Part shown: positions 1 through 8,560 of the stretch, one piece after another | Layout: each line of letters starts with the position of its first letter | Position numbering within the stretch: position 1 is the first letter of the stretch | Assembly: GCA_900541745.1 (NCBI GenBank) | Contig: UQLA01000001.1 | Location: 62,001 to 126,000, forward strand | Direction: 5' to 3' | Source of the DNA: an uncultured Collinsella sp. | Lineage (GTDB): Bacteria; Actinomycetota; Coriobacteriia; Coriobacteriales; Coriobacteriaceae | DNA length: 64,000 nt | Made by a program: the position numbers and the translations under genes | The notes under the pieces: generated by a model | Told to the model about the DNA's origin: nothing | Seen by the model: only the letters and a program-made list of their open reading frames with translations | Database searches by the model: none

Positions 1-345
1 GCGCGCATCAACGCCCTGCTGCGTCGCACCGCGGCGGCAGGCGAGCGCAGCACACTTGTCCACAAGGGGCTGGAGCTCGACCTCGCCCGCTCCATGGTCA
101 CCAATACGGCAACCGGCGACAGCACCGAGCTCACCAAAAACGAGCTGCGTATCCTCTCGCTGCTCTTGGGTCGCGCGGGCAAGATCGTCTCACGTCCGGC
201 CATCATGCAGGACTTGTGGGACTCCGACGCCTTCGTGGACGACAACACGCTCACCGTCAACATCAACCGCCTGCGCACCACGCTCGAAAAAATCGGCATC
301 AAGGGGTATTTGACCACGCATCGCGGCCAGGGCTATTCGGTCTAG
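1..345 (+). CDS. Response regulator, C-terminal DNA-binding domain (cut by window edge)
   Basis: The frame runs in from the left edge, so only the last 114 codons are visible and the receiver domain lies outside. What remains is an OmpR/PhoB winged helix: LTKNELRILSLLLG opens the domain, DDNTLTVNINRLRTTLEKIG forms the recognition region, and the gene closes with the typical THRGQGYSV beta-hairpin. The next gene, a histidine kinase, starts 9 bases after the stop, so the two form a two-component pair. The kinase type (short membrane sensor) suggests a cell-envelope or antimicrobial-peptide stress role, which is inference. Confidence 0.93.
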   Translation, partial: ARINALLRRTAAAGERSTLVHKGLELDLARSMVTNTATGDSTELTKNELRILSLLLGRAGKIVSRPAIMQDLWDSDAFVDDNTLTVNINRLRTTLEKIGIKGYLTTHRGQGYSV

Positions 346-354
346 GGGCCGGCT

Positions 355-1398
355 ATGTCGTTTGCCAAGTTCTTTAAAGACGCGCTGCTTCCCGTCGCCG
401 TGTGGACGTGCGGCGTGCTGCTGAGCTGCTTTGTGCTGACGGTCGCCGGCGCACCCGTTTCTATCGTTGTCGTGGCGGTTGGCGTGTCCTTTATCTTCGG
501 TATGCTCGGCATCGTGATCGAGTACGCTCGCCGTTGCCGTTTTCTGCGTCAGTTGGAGCGCGCGGCAGAGGAGCTCGAGAGTCCCGCATGGGTGCAGGAG
601 ATGGTGCAATGTCCGACCTATGCCGAGGGCGAGCTCGAGTACGAGGTCTTGCGCCGGGTGGGCAAAGCTGCCTGCGACGAGGTTGCCGAAGGCCGGCGTC
701 AGACCGATGACTATCGCGACTATATTGAGAGTTGGGTCCACGAGGCCAAGCTGCCCCTGGCGGCGGCTCACCTGATTTTGGAAAACCTGGACGGCAGCGA
801 AGACGACCTGTCGCGTGTGGATGACCTGGGCCGTGAGCTGGCTCGCGTGGAGCGCTATATCGACCAGGCGCTGTACTATGCGCGCTCGGAAGTCGTGGAG
901 CGTGACTACCTGATTCGCCGCTGGGATCTTAAGACCTTGGTGACGGGCGCGATCAAGGCCAATGCGCGTGAGCTCATCGCGGCGCACGTGGCGCCGGTGT
1001 GCGAGAACCTCGACTTTGAGGTCTTTACCGACGAGAAGTGGCTCGAGTTTATCTTGGGCCAGCTCATCCAGAACAGCATTAAATACGCGCGTGAGGATGG
1101 TGCGAAGATCACGTTTTCGGGCGCGTTGCTGGACGAGGGCCTGGCAAGCGAGCGCATCGAGCTTACTGTCGCGGACAACGGCTGCGGCGTGTGTGCGGCA
1201 GACCTGCCGCGCGTGTTCGAGAAGGGTTTTACCGGCGACAACGGCCGCACCACCAAGCGTGCAACGGGTATTGGCCTCTACCTGGTGGCGCGTCTGTGCT
1301 CCAAGATGGGCATCGACGTCACCGCAGCGTCCGAGCCTAGCGAAGGCTTCGTCGTCACGTTTGCCTTCTCGACGAACAAGTTCCAATACTTCGAATAG
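355..1398 (+). CDS. Membrane sensor histidine kinase, BceS-like
   Basis: 347 residues. Two closely spaced hydrophobic helices lie at about residues 12-55 with almost no extracellular loop, as in the intramembrane-sensing kinases (BceS/GraS type), which usually sense through a partner ABC transporter. The phosphorylated histidine is H129 in SWVHEAKLPLA. The ATPase domain shows the N box LIQNSIKYA, the G1 box VADNGCGV and a G2 region GIGLYLVARL. It sits 9 bases after the response regulator. No bceAB-like transporter is seen on the right, so any partner would be left of the window. The specific signal is unknown. Confidence 0.92.
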   Translation: MSFAKFFKDALLPVAVWTCGVLLSCFVLTVAGAPVSIVVVAVGVSFIFGMLGIVIEYARRCRFLRQLERAAEELESPAWVQEMVQCPTYAEGELEYEVLRRVGKAACDEVAEGRRQTDDYRDYIESWVHEAKLPLAAAHLILENLDGSEDDLSRVDDLGRELARVERYIDQALYYARSEVVERDYLIRRWDLKTLVTGAIKANARELIAAHVAPVCENLDFEVFTDEKWLEFILGQLIQNSIKYAREDGAKITFSGALLDEGLASERIELTVADNGCGVCAADLPRVFEKGFTGDNGRTTKRATGIGLYLVARLCSKMGIDVTAASEPSEGFVVTFAFSTNKFQYFE

Positions 1399-1423
1399 GC
1401 GCGCTCTTGCTGTTTTTCTCTGG

Positions 1424-1488
1424 GCTATGTTCACGTTCGGGAATATAGCTGAAGCAACTGGCGCTATGTTCCCGAACGGGAACATAGC
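1424..1488. repeat. Two 26-bp palindromes, 39 bp apart
   Basis: The second copy (1463-1488) is a perfect inverted repeat with arms GCTATGTTCCCG and CGGGAACATAGC around AA. The first copy (1424-1449) has the same outline with a few changes (GCTATGTTCACG, TT, CGGGAATATAGC). They lie just after the kinase stop codon and before a terminator. They could be protein-binding sites or remnants of a small palindromic repeat family. No function is assigned. Confidence 0.75.
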
Positions 1489-1521
1489 CATGAGGTTCAA
1501 ATGAATCTCCTATAACAAAAA

Positions 1522-1556
1522 CGTGCCGCCCCAACCGGGGCGGCACGCCATCTTTC
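1522..1556. terminator. Terminator after the two-component genes
   Basis: An 11-bp GC stem (CGTGCCGCCCC / GGGGCGGCACG) with loop AACC is followed by CCATCTTTCTT. An A-rich stretch on the other side suggests it may act in both directions. Confidence 0.8.
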
Positions 1557-1589
1557 TTATCAGCCAACTCGCTGAAGTACGGTGACGAA

Positions 1590-1680
1590 GGCGCAAGGCC
1601 GGGAGGGGTTATCTAAGCCGACATCCCGCAGCCGCGAAGCGGCGAGGACGTCGGCGTGATAACCCCGCAGGCCTTGCGCC
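1590..1680 (-). repeat. Long nested stem-loop downstream of the UspA gene
   Basis: Outer arms GGCGCAAGGCC (1590-1600) and GGCCTTGCGCC (1670-1680) are perfect complements. Further paired blocks lie inside (GGGGTTATC with GATAACCCC, GCCGAC with GTCGGC) and there is a small inner hairpin (GCCGCGAAGCGGC). The whole 91-base block ends 13 bases before the stop of the minus-strand stress gene, so it would form the 3' end of that transcript. A similar large hairpin follows pcrA. Confidence 0.75.
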
Positions 1681-1693
1681 GGCGGGAAGGAAC

Positions 1694-2131
1694 CTACTTC
1701 ACGACCAAAATGTCGCAGTCCGTATTGCGCAGCAGGAACGTCGAAATCGAGCCCAGTAGCGCGTACTTAATTGAGGACAGGCCGCGGGCGCCGCAGAGCA
1801 CCAGATCGGGCTTGACCACGTCGAGCATCTCATCCTTGAGCGTCTCACGAATGCGGCCGGTGCGAATCATGACCTCGACCTCGGGAATGTCGGGATTGGC
1901 CTTGGCCTCCTCGAGCTGCTTGGCGATGGAGTTGTTAAAGGCCTCCTCCAAGCCGTTGACCAGGTCGACCGGATAGGAACCGGCGCTCTCGAGCGCGGTG
2001 GAGTCGATGACGTGGCCGATGATCAGCTTAGCGCCGTTGTTCGCGGCGACCTTGATGGCGCGTGCGAGCACAAAATCCTGCTGCTCAGTACCGTCGAGCG
2101 AAACAAATACCTTGGTATAGCCCTCGTTCAT
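1694..2131 (-). CDS. Universal stress protein (UspA family)
   Basis: 145 residues, the usual length of a single-domain Usp. It begins with YTKVFVSLDGTEQQDF, where the beta-1 strand and Asp contact ATP. It ends with the nucleotide-binding stretch LCGARGLSSIKYALLGSISTF, close to the consensus G-x2-G-x9-G-S/T, although the first G spacing is slightly changed. It ends with DILVVK, typical of the last strand. Probable role: a cytoplasmic stress-survival factor that binds ATP. RBS: GGAGG lies just upstream of the ATG. It is a single gene transcribed towards the two-component genes and ends at a long stem-loop. Confidence 0.9.
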   Translation of the reverse strand: MNEGYTKVFVSLDGTEQQDFVLARAIKVAANNGAKLIIGHVIDSTALESAGSYPVDLVNGLEEAFNNSIAKQLEEAKANPDIPEVEVMIRTGRIRETLKDEMLDVVKPDLVLCGARGLSSIKYALLGSISTFLLRNTDCDILVVK

Positions 2132-2379
2132 GGTTTCCTCCTTGGTCTATCGCACGGGCGCGGGGCTCGTGCGTCGGGCGGGCGCGGGCGCGTTGGCCGC
2201 CGGACACTTTATCTTGTTGCAGTTATACCCAAGGATTCGGATTTGATCGCTCGCAATTCTGTGAACGGGCGAGTTTTTTGGTAAGGGTAGGCACAGGCGT
2301 GCCGCCAACGGTTGATAATGGGACATCGCCCGCACCGTCCGCAGAACAATATCGGCGGGTGTCTAACGAGGGGGTCCCT

Positions 2380-3360
2380 TTGGATATCATCGAGCTTCTA
2401 AAATCTGCCTTCATGGGCCTGGTCGAGGGCATCACCGAATGGCTGCCTGTTTCGTCGACCGGTCACATGATCTTGGTGGACGAGTTCGTCAAGATAAACG
2501 TGAGCGAGACGTTCTGGAATATGTTCCTGGTCGTGATTCAGCTTGGCGCCATTTTGGCCGTCTGCGTCCTGTTCTTCTACGACCTTAACCCGTTTTCTCC
2601 CAGCAAGGGCAAGGAGGGCCGTCGCGACACCTGGGTGCTGTGGGGCAAGATTGTGCTCGGCTGCATTCCCGCCGCGGCGATCGGTCTGCCGCTCAACGAC
2701 TGGATGGAGGAGCATTTCTACAACGCTCCCGTCGTGGCGCTGGCGCTCATTGTGTACGGCGTACTGTTTATCGTGATTGAGAACTGGCGCGCGAGCAAGC
2801 GCGAGGAAATGGCCGTTGCCGGTTCGTTTGGTTCGCGTGCTGTGGTGGCGGGCGGACGTCCCGCCGGTGCGCACTTTGCGGCGCCCGCCGCGGCTACCGC
2901 TGAGGATGAGGACGATGACGAGAATCTGGACTTTGGCTCCATCGCCACGCTCGAGGACCTGAGTTGGAAGACTGCGCTGGGTATCGGCTGCTTCCAGGTG
3001 CTTTCGCTGGTGCCTGGTACGTCTCGTTCCGGTTCTACCATCATCGGTGGCCTGCTTTTGGGCTGCACGCGTTCGGTGGCGTCCAAGTTTACGTTCTTCC
3101 TGGCCATCCCTGTCATGTTTGGCGCGAGTGCGCTCAAACTGGTCAAGTACTTCATCAAGGGCGGTACGTTCGGCGCCAACGAGGTCGCCATCTTGGGCGT
3201 GGGCTGCGTTGTAGCCTTTGTGGTTTCGCTCATCGCCATCAAGTGGCTCATGGGCTTCGTCCGCCGTCACGACTTTAAGTGCTTCGGTGTTTACCGCATC
3301 ATCCTGGGCATCGTAGTGCTCGCATACTTCTTCGTTCTGGAGCCTATGCTCGGCCTGTAA
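2380..3360 (+). CDS. uppP: Undecaprenyl-diphosphate phosphatase
   Basis: Integral membrane phosphatase that recycles the lipid carrier for cell-wall synthesis; its loss causes bacitracin sensitivity. Both family signatures are present: EGITEWLPVSSTGHM near residue 16 and PGTSRSGST near residue 212. I place the start at TTG 2380 because the family begins with DIIELLK and a GAGGGGG ribosome site precedes it. The open frame extends further upstream but that part has no family likeness. At 326 residues it is about 50 longer than usual: residues about 137-186 form a hydrophilic Ala/Gly then Asp/Glu-rich insertion between membrane helices. Confidence 0.95.
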   Translation: MDIIELLKSAFMGLVEGITEWLPVSSTGHMILVDEFVKINVSETFWNMFLVVIQLGAILAVCVLFFYDLNPFSPSKGKEGRRDTWVLWGKIVLGCIPAAAIGLPLNDWMEEHFYNAPVVALALIVYGVLFIVIENWRASKREEMAVAGSFGSRAVVAGGRPAGAHFAAPAAATAEDEDDDENLDFGSIATLEDLSWKTALGIGCFQVLSLVPGTSRSGSTIIGGLLLGCTRSVASKFTFFLAIPVMFGASALKLVKYFIKGGTFGANEVAILGVGCVVAFVVSLIAIKWLMGFVRRHDFKCFGVYRIILGIVVLAYFFVLEPMLGL

Positions 3361-3403
3361 CTTGGTTGACGCTGCGTGGCGGCCAGGGCGACAACTTGTT
3401 ATT

Positions 3404-3450
3404 CAAAGGGGGCGGCATGACCAAAAGGTCCATGCCGCCCCCTTTTGATT
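3404..3450 (+). terminator. Terminator of uppP
   Basis: Stem CAAAGGGGGCGGCATG / CATGCCGCCCCCTTTTG with an 11-base loop, ending in a short T stretch. Confidence 0.85.
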
Positions 3451-3458
3451 GGCGCATT

Positions 3459-3505
3459 GGGGTCAGGTTACTTTGCAGCAACATGGTGCAGACAAACCTG
3501 ACACC
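3459..3505. repeat. Dispersed repeat copy 1 (GGGGTCAGGTTACTTTGCA)
   Basis: 32 bases (3459-3490) match 9862-9893 with one difference. Here the element is extended into an inverted repeat: GGTCAGGTT at 3461 is answered by AACCTGACACC near 3495-3505. It lies between the uppP terminator and pcrA. Its look recalls REP-type extragenic palindromes. Confidence 0.75.
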
Positions 3506-3654
3506 TTTGCACCAAACCCGCTGGGGCGGGCCTGACGATCGCGCACGGAGTCGTGGTGTGATTTGCGTCGGTGTCCGCGCGGCTCGGTATACTGGTACGG
3601 CTCAAACTATGGCGCTGCCCGCAGGCGCGCCGTCCGTCAGATGAGGAGTCGCCC

Positions 3655-6555
3655 ATGACCCAGCCCCTGCCCTGGGAAAAGAACACTGCCGCGCCCGTGC
3701 CGCCCGCGCCGGAACCCGTGCCGCTCGATGCATATACCGCCCCCGCCGCGCCGGAACCCGAGCTCGTTCCGCTCGACATCTACGACGCCCCGGCTCCGGC
3801 GCCCAAACCCGCCAAGCCGCTCGTCGATATCGATAGCCTGAACCCCGCTCAGCGCGAGGCGGTCCTGACCACCGAGGGCCCGCTGCTGGTCCTTGCCGGC
3901 GCCGGCTCGGGCAAGACCCGCGTCCTGACCTTCCGCATCGCGCATATGCTTGGCGACCTGGGCGTTAAGCCCTGGCAGGTCCTGGCCATCACGTTTACCA
4001 ACAAGGCCGCGGCCGAGATGCGCGAGCGTCTGGCAGCGCTCATCCCCAGTGGCACCCGCGGCATGTGGGTGTGCACCTTCCATGCCATGTGCGTGCGCAT
4101 GCTGCGCGAGGACGCCGACCTGCTGGGCTACACCGGGCAGTTCACCATCTACGACGATGACGACTCAAAGCGCATGGTGCGCGACATTATGCAAGCGCTC
4201 GGCATTGAACAAAAGCAATTCCCCATCAACATGATCCGCAGCAAGATCAGCTCGGCTAAAAACGCCATGATCGGGCCCGAGGACATGCTCAAATCCGCCG
4301 ACAGCCCTAATGACAAAAAAGCCGCGCAGGTCTACCTGGAGCTGGAGCGCCGCCTGCGCGCCGCCAACGCGATGGACTTCGACGACCTGCTTGTGCGCAC
4401 GCTCGAGCTGCTGCGCACCCGCCCCGAGGTGCTCGACAAGTACCAGGAGCGCTTCCGCTACATTAGCGTCGACGAGTATCAGGACACCAACCACGTCCAG
4501 TACGAGATCGCCAACCTGCTGGCCGCCAAGTACCAAAACCTCATGGTCGTGGGCGATGACGATCAGTCCATTTATAGCTGGCGTGGCGCCGACATCACCA
4601 ATATCCTGGACTTTGAGAAGGACTTTAAAGACTGCAAGACCGTCAAGCTGGAGCAGAACTATCGCTCCACGGGTCATATCCTGAGCGCCGCCAACGCCGT
4701 GGTGCGTCACAACTCGCAGCGCAAGGACAAGCGCCTGTTTACGGCCGAGGGCGACGGCGAGAAGATTCAGGCCTTCCAAGCAAGCGATGAGCGCGACGAG
4801 GGTCGCTGGATTGCCGGCGAGATCGAAAAGCTGCATGCCAAGGGTACGAGTTACGATGACATCGCCGTGTTCTACCGCACCAACGCCCAGTCGCGTATCC
4901 TCGAAGATATGTTTCTGCGCGCGGGCGTGCCCTACAAGATCGTGGGCGGCACGCGATTCTTCGACCGTGCCGAGATCCGCGACGTCATGGCTTACCTCAA
5001 GATGATCGTGAACCCGGCCGACGAGATGAGCGTCAAGCGCGTCATCAACACGCCGCGCCGCGGCATCGGCTCCACCTCGATCCAAAAGATCGAGCAGCTG
5101 GCGCGCGACAACCATTGCTCGTTCTTCCAGGCTTGTGAGATCGCGTGCGCCGAAACCGGCATGTTTAGCGCTAAGGTGCGCAACGGCCTGTCGAGTTTTG
5201 TGGCGCTGGTGCGCGAGGGTCGTCGCATGGACGGCGAGCTCAAGGACGTCGTCGAGATGATTGTCGACAAGACGGGCCTGCTGCAGGCGTTCCGCGCCGA
5301 GGGCACCATGGAGTCCGAGAGCCGCGCCGAGAACATTCAGGAATTCCTGGGCGTTGCAGCCGAATTTGAGGAGACGCACGAGGATATCGAGGGTACGCTC
5401 GAGAGCTTGGAAGAGCTGCGCGCGGCCGGTGTTGCCGACGTGCCCGCCGGCGCCGAGCCCGAGCCCGTCGTGGTGAGCGCGCCTGCGCCTGAGCCGGGAC
5501 CGTCCGCCCCGGCATCCTCGTTTGAGGCGCTGGTCGGCGCTCGCGACGCCGCTGGTTCCAACCCGCTCGATAGCCTAGCCGCTCCGGCGCTTTCGCCGCA
5601 GGATGCCCTGGCCGCCGCCATCGCGGGTAACGCCTATGCCGCGCCGACGGAGATGCCGGCGGGCGCCGTGCATGCCGACGAGATCGAGCGCACCTACGGT
5701 CCGCTCACCTGCAAGGCGCTGCCGGCACTCATGGAGTGGCTGGCCCTGCGCTCCGACTTGGATTCTTTGGCCGGCGAGACGCATGCCATCACCATGATGA
5801 CCATCCACTCCGCCAAGGGCCTGGAGTTCCCGGCGGTGTTCGTGGCCGGCATGGAGGAGGGCATCTTCCCGCACGTGCACGACTTTGGCGGCAGCGATGA
5901 TCCGGGTAAGCTCGAGGAGGAGCGTCGCCTCGCCTACGTCGCCATCACGCGTGCCCGTAAGCGCCTGTTCTTGACCTATGCGGCCACGCGTCGCACCTAC
6001 GGCTCGACCTCTGCCAATCCGCGCTCGCGCTTCCTCAACGAGATTCCGTTTGAGGACATCGAGTTTAGCGGTATCGGCTCTGCCGGTTTTGAGGGAACGG
6101 GCTGGGAGAAGCGCGGCGACCGTCACGGCACCTTTGGCTCGGGCATGGGCTCGGACATGTACGGCGGCAAGGTGTTCGGTTCGCATACGCGCTCGACCGG
6201 CGGTTCCGGTTCGCGCGGCGGATCGAGCTTTGACGATTTCTTTGGTGGCAGCACCTATGGTACCGAGCGCCATCGTGGGGTTTCGCCCGACGCCGGCCGT
6301 GTTGCCTCGACCTTTGGCTCGGGCGCGCCGCGAGCCAAAAAGCCGTCGTCTAAGGTGTCGCCGACGGTGGAGCGCAAGGTCGATCGCGCTAGCGCGTCGC
6401 AGGACTTTGCCGCAGGCGATACCGTGAGCCACAAGACCTTTGGCACGGGTACCGTGATCTCGGTTGTCGGAGACATGATCGAGGTTCAATTCGAAAAGAC
6501 CGGCCAGACCAAAAAGCTTATGAAAGGTTTTGCACCGATCGTCAAGCTGTCGTGA
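3655..6555 (+). CDS. pcrA: ATP-dependent DNA helicase PcrA/UvrD
   Basis: 966-residue superfamily 1A 3'-5' helicase for repair and replication restart. Motifs in order: Q motif LNPAQREAV, Walker A AGAGSGKTR (about residue 82), Ia TFTNKAAAEM, II DEYQDTN (about 272), III GDDDQSIYSWRGA, IV LEQNYRS, V TIHSAKGLEFPAVFV, VI VAITRARKRL. The PcrA-type C-terminal Tudor-like domain is present (DTVSHKTFGTGTVISV to the end), after a Gly/Ser-rich linker. Two oddities: a Pro/Ala-rich N-terminal extension of about 60 residues, and a low-complexity insertion at about residues 590-675 in domain 2. Start: ATG 3655 behind GAGGAG. Confidence 0.96.
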   Translation: MTQPLPWEKNTAAPVPPAPEPVPLDAYTAPAAPEPELVPLDIYDAPAPAPKPAKPLVDIDSLNPAQREAVLTTEGPLLVLAGAGSGKTRVLTFRIAHMLGDLGVKPWQVLAITFTNKAAAEMRERLAALIPSGTRGMWVCTFHAMCVRMLREDADLLGYTGQFTIYDDDDSKRMVRDIMQALGIEQKQFPINMIRSKISSAKNAMIGPEDMLKSADSPNDKKAAQVYLELERRLRAANAMDFDDLLVRTLELLRTRPEVLDKYQERFRYISVDEYQDTNHVQYEIANLLAAKYQNLMVVGDDDQSIYSWRGADITNILDFEKDFKDCKTVKLEQNYRSTGHILSAANAVVRHNSQRKDKRLFTAEGDGEKIQAFQASDERDEGRWIAGEIEKLHAKGTSYDDIAVFYRTNAQSRILEDMFLRAGVPYKIVGGTRFFDRAEIRDVMAYLKMIVNPADEMSVKRVINTPRRGIGSTSIQKIEQLARDNHCSFFQACEIACAETGMFSAKVRNGLSSFVALVREGRRMDGELKDVVEMIVDKTGLLQAFRAEGTMESESRAENIQEFLGVAAEFEETHEDIEGTLESLEELRAAGVADVPAGAEPEPVVVSAPAPEPGPSAPASSFEALVGARDAAGSNPLDSLAAPALSPQDALAAAIAGNAYAAPTEMPAGAVHADEIERTYGPLTCKALPALMEWLALRSDLDSLAGETHAITMMTIHSAKGLEFPAVFVAGMEEGIFPHVHDFGGSDDPGKLEEERRLAYVAITRARKRLFLTYAATRRTYGSTSANPRSRFLNEIPFEDIEFSGIGSAGFEGTGWEKRGDRHGTFGSGMGSDMYGGKVFGSHTRSTGGSGSRGGSSFDDFFGGSTYGTERHRGVSPDAGRVASTFGSGAPRAKKPSSKVSPTVERKVDRASASQDFAAGDTVSHKTFGTGTVISVVGDMIEVQFEKTGQTKKLMKGFAPIVKLS

Positions 6556-6562
6556 TCCCGGC

Positions 6563-6692
6563 GGACCTGGGCGGGCGTATAGGGCAACATCGCCTGCTCG
6601 GGCAGTCCTGCGCAAGACGGAGGTCACATTAAGTGGCCTCCTTTGCGTGCGGAACTCGCGATCGATGTTGCCCCATACGCCCGCCCGGGTCC
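6563..6692. repeat. Long inverted repeat (30-base arms) after pcrA
   Basis: Left arm 6563-6592 and right arm 6663-6692 pair at 28 of 30 positions (the core GGGCGGGCGTAT pairs with ATACGCCCGCCC). A second hairpin (GGAGGTCAC / GTGGCCTCC) sits inside. It starts 7 bases after the pcrA stop codon. It may serve as a processing or termination structure, or be a mobile palindromic element. Confidence 0.8.
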
Positions 6693-6770
6693 TTGGGTAA
6701 CGCTGCTTGCGAACGTCGCTTTGCTCGTTCGCTTTTTGGTCTGGAGAGCCGGGTGGGCTGATATATATGG

Positions 6771-6814
6771 ACAAGGGGCTCCCCCGTTGGTGAACGGGGG
6801 AGCCCCTTGTTTCG
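6771..6814. terminator. Bidirectional terminator between pcrA and manA
   Basis: Perfect 18-bp stem (ACAAGGGGCTCCCCCGTT / AACGGGGGAGCCCCTTGT) with loop GGTG. It separates convergent genes. Confidence 0.88.
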
Positions 6815-6833
6815 TTTTGGTTGTTGTTGCGAC

Positions 6834-7766
6834 CTAGAGGTGGCTGATGATCAGTTCCATCTTGCCTTCGAGGTCAATGGAGCTGACGGTGCTGGGGGCC
6901 AGCAGGTGGCTTCCCTTGTGGACGGGGTCGCCGCAGATGGTGCCTTCGCCGTCGATGACCGACAGACACATGAAGGGCCAGCGCTGGTCGAGGGTCTTGC
7001 TGCCGTTAACACGCACACGGTCAACGGTGTAGCAGGGGTTGGACTCGAGCTCGGTCACGCCGTCCACCTCGGGCGCGGTCACGGTGCCGTCGGTCGGAGC
7101 CTGAGCATCAAAGTCGATGCAGTCGAGACTCTGCTCAATGTGCAGTGGGCGCAGCTTGCCGTCGGTGCCGGGACGGTCGTAGTCGTACAGGCGATACGTC
7201 ACGTCGCTCGACTGCTGCGTCTCCAAAATGAGCGTGCCGGTCTTGATGGCGTGCACGGTACCGGAATCAATCTGGAAAAAGTCGCCCTTGTGGATCGGCA
7301 GTACGTTGAGCATATCGTCCCAGCGGCCGTCCTCGATCATCTGTGCGGCCTCGGCGCGGTCATGCGCGCGCTGGCCGACGATGATTGTGGCGCCGGGCTC
7401 GCAATCCAGCACGTACCAGCACTCGGTTTTGCCCAGGCTGCCGTTCTCGTGCTTGGCGGCGTACTCGTCGTTGGGATGAATCTGGATCGAAAGGTCGTCC
7501 TTGGCGTCCAGAATCTTAATGAGCAGCGGGAACTCCTTACCCTCGCAGTTGCCAAAGAGCTCGCGGTGCTCGGCCCACAGCCACGAAAGCGTGTGACCTG
7601 CATACGGGCCCTCCGCAATCTGGCAGTCACCGTTGGGGTGGGCCGAGATGGCCCAACACTCACCGATGGGACCATCGGGAATGTCGTAACCAAATACGGT
7701 TTCGAGTTGACGGCCGCCCCAGATCTTCTCGTGGAAGATCGGCGTCAGTTTAATCAAATCGGACAT
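6834..7766 (-). CDS. manA: Class I mannose-6-phosphate isomerase
   Basis: 310-residue cupin enzyme interconverting mannose-6-phosphate and fructose-6-phosphate. It matches the short bacterial ManA type (about 310-320 residues): IFHEKIWGGRQL at the start, the zinc-site stretch LSIQIHPND, KTECWYVLD, GDFFQIDSGTVHAI and LILETQQSSDVTYRLYDY. I choose the second ATG (7766, MSDLIKL) because GGAG lies 7 bases before it; the first ATG at 7772 is too close to that site. A GntR regulator lies 74 bases upstream on the same strand and may be co-transcribed. Confidence 0.95.
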   Translation of the reverse strand: MSDLIKLTPIFHEKIWGGRQLETVFGYDIPDGPIGECWAISAHPNGDCQIAEGPYAGHTLSWLWAEHRELFGNCEGKEFPLLIKILDAKDDLSIQIHPNDEYAAKHENGSLGKTECWYVLDCEPGATIIVGQRAHDRAEAAQMIEDGRWDDMLNVLPIHKGDFFQIDSGTVHAIKTGTLILETQQSSDVTYRLYDYDRPGTDGKLRPLHIEQSLDCIDFDAQAPTDGTVTAPEVDGVTELESNPCYTVDRVRVNGSKTLDQRWPFMCLSVIDGEGTICGDPVHKGSHLLAPSTVSSIDLEGKMELIISHL

Positions 7767-7840
7767 GTTCATACTCCCATTGTGCTGCGTGGGCGCCGCG
7801 TAAAACTGCTCAAAACGAGCGCCCGCATGACTACAAAAAC

Positions 7841-8560
7841 CTATGCCAACGTTACGTTGTGCAACTCAAAGCGGTCGCCAACGTTGCGCGAGACCGAATA
7901 CTCAAAGGCGGCACCGCTGTCCAAAAAGCCAATCTGTGTGAGCTCGAGCAGGGGAGAGCCAGGTTTGGTGTCCAGACGCTCGGCTTCTTCCTCGGTTGCT
8001 GCCACGGCGCGAATGGTACGGTGAAAGCTCGAAATCTTCAGCCCACATTGCTCGCGGATGAAGCGGTAGAGCGATCCGTACAGGTCCTTCTTTTTCAGCC
8101 CCGGAATCAGCTCGAGGGGCATGTAGGTGTACTCGATAACGATGGGCTTCCCATCGGCCTGACGCACGCGCACGACGTGATAGGCAAAGTCATCCTCGGC
8201 AATTCCCAGCTGGGCTGCGATGTCCGCTGGTGGATTAACAATCGAGAAATCGTAGACCACCGAGGTCACCTTCTCCCCGCGGTGCTCATACGAAAAACCC
8301 TGGGCACGGTCGTTTTTGCCCTGGAAAAACGCCTGGCCGGGAAGCCCCGCCGTGTCCTTAACGTAGGTACCCGATCCGCGTCGGCTGGTAATAAGACCTT
8401 CCTCGGTGATTTGTTCAATAGCTCGTTTGACGGTGATTTTGGAAACGCTATAGAGCTCGCAGAACTCAACGACGGTGGGAAGCTTGTCGCCCGGTTTAAG
8501 AGCGCCATCCTCGATACTTCGACGAATATCTGCAGCTATCGCCTCGTATTTGGGAATCAT
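7841..8560 (-). CDS. GntR-family regulator with UTRA sensor domain
   Basis: 239 residues. Winged helix at 1-70 (LPTVVEFCELYSVSKITVKR as the helix-turn-helix, then GLITSRRGSGTYV), followed by a UTRA ligand domain that in relatives binds phosphorylated sugars. AAAGGAGG stands 5 bases before the ATG. It lies directly upstream of manA on the same strand and divergent from a ROK sugar kinase, so control of these sugar genes is the natural guess. Confidence 0.92.
   Translation of the reverse strand: MIPKYEAIAADIRRSIEDGALKPGDKLPTVVEFCELYSVSKITVKRAIEQITEEGLITSRRGSGTYVKDTAGLPGQAFFQGKNDRAQGFSYEHRGEKVTSVVYDFSIVNPPADIAAQLGIAEDDFAYHVVRVRQADGKPIVIEYTYMPLELIPGLKKKDLYGSLYRFIREQCGLKISSFHRTIRAVAATEEEAERLDTKPGSPLLELTQIGFLDSGAAFEYSVSRNVGDRFELHNVTLA

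Noticed and set aside
190..1500. 436-codon minus-strand frame opposite the two-component genes
   Set aside because: Shadow of high-GC coding sequence; no ribosome site and no family likeness.
6807..8024. 405-codon plus-strand frame over manA
   Set aside because: Mirror of manA and the GntR gene, which have complete motifs on the minus strand.
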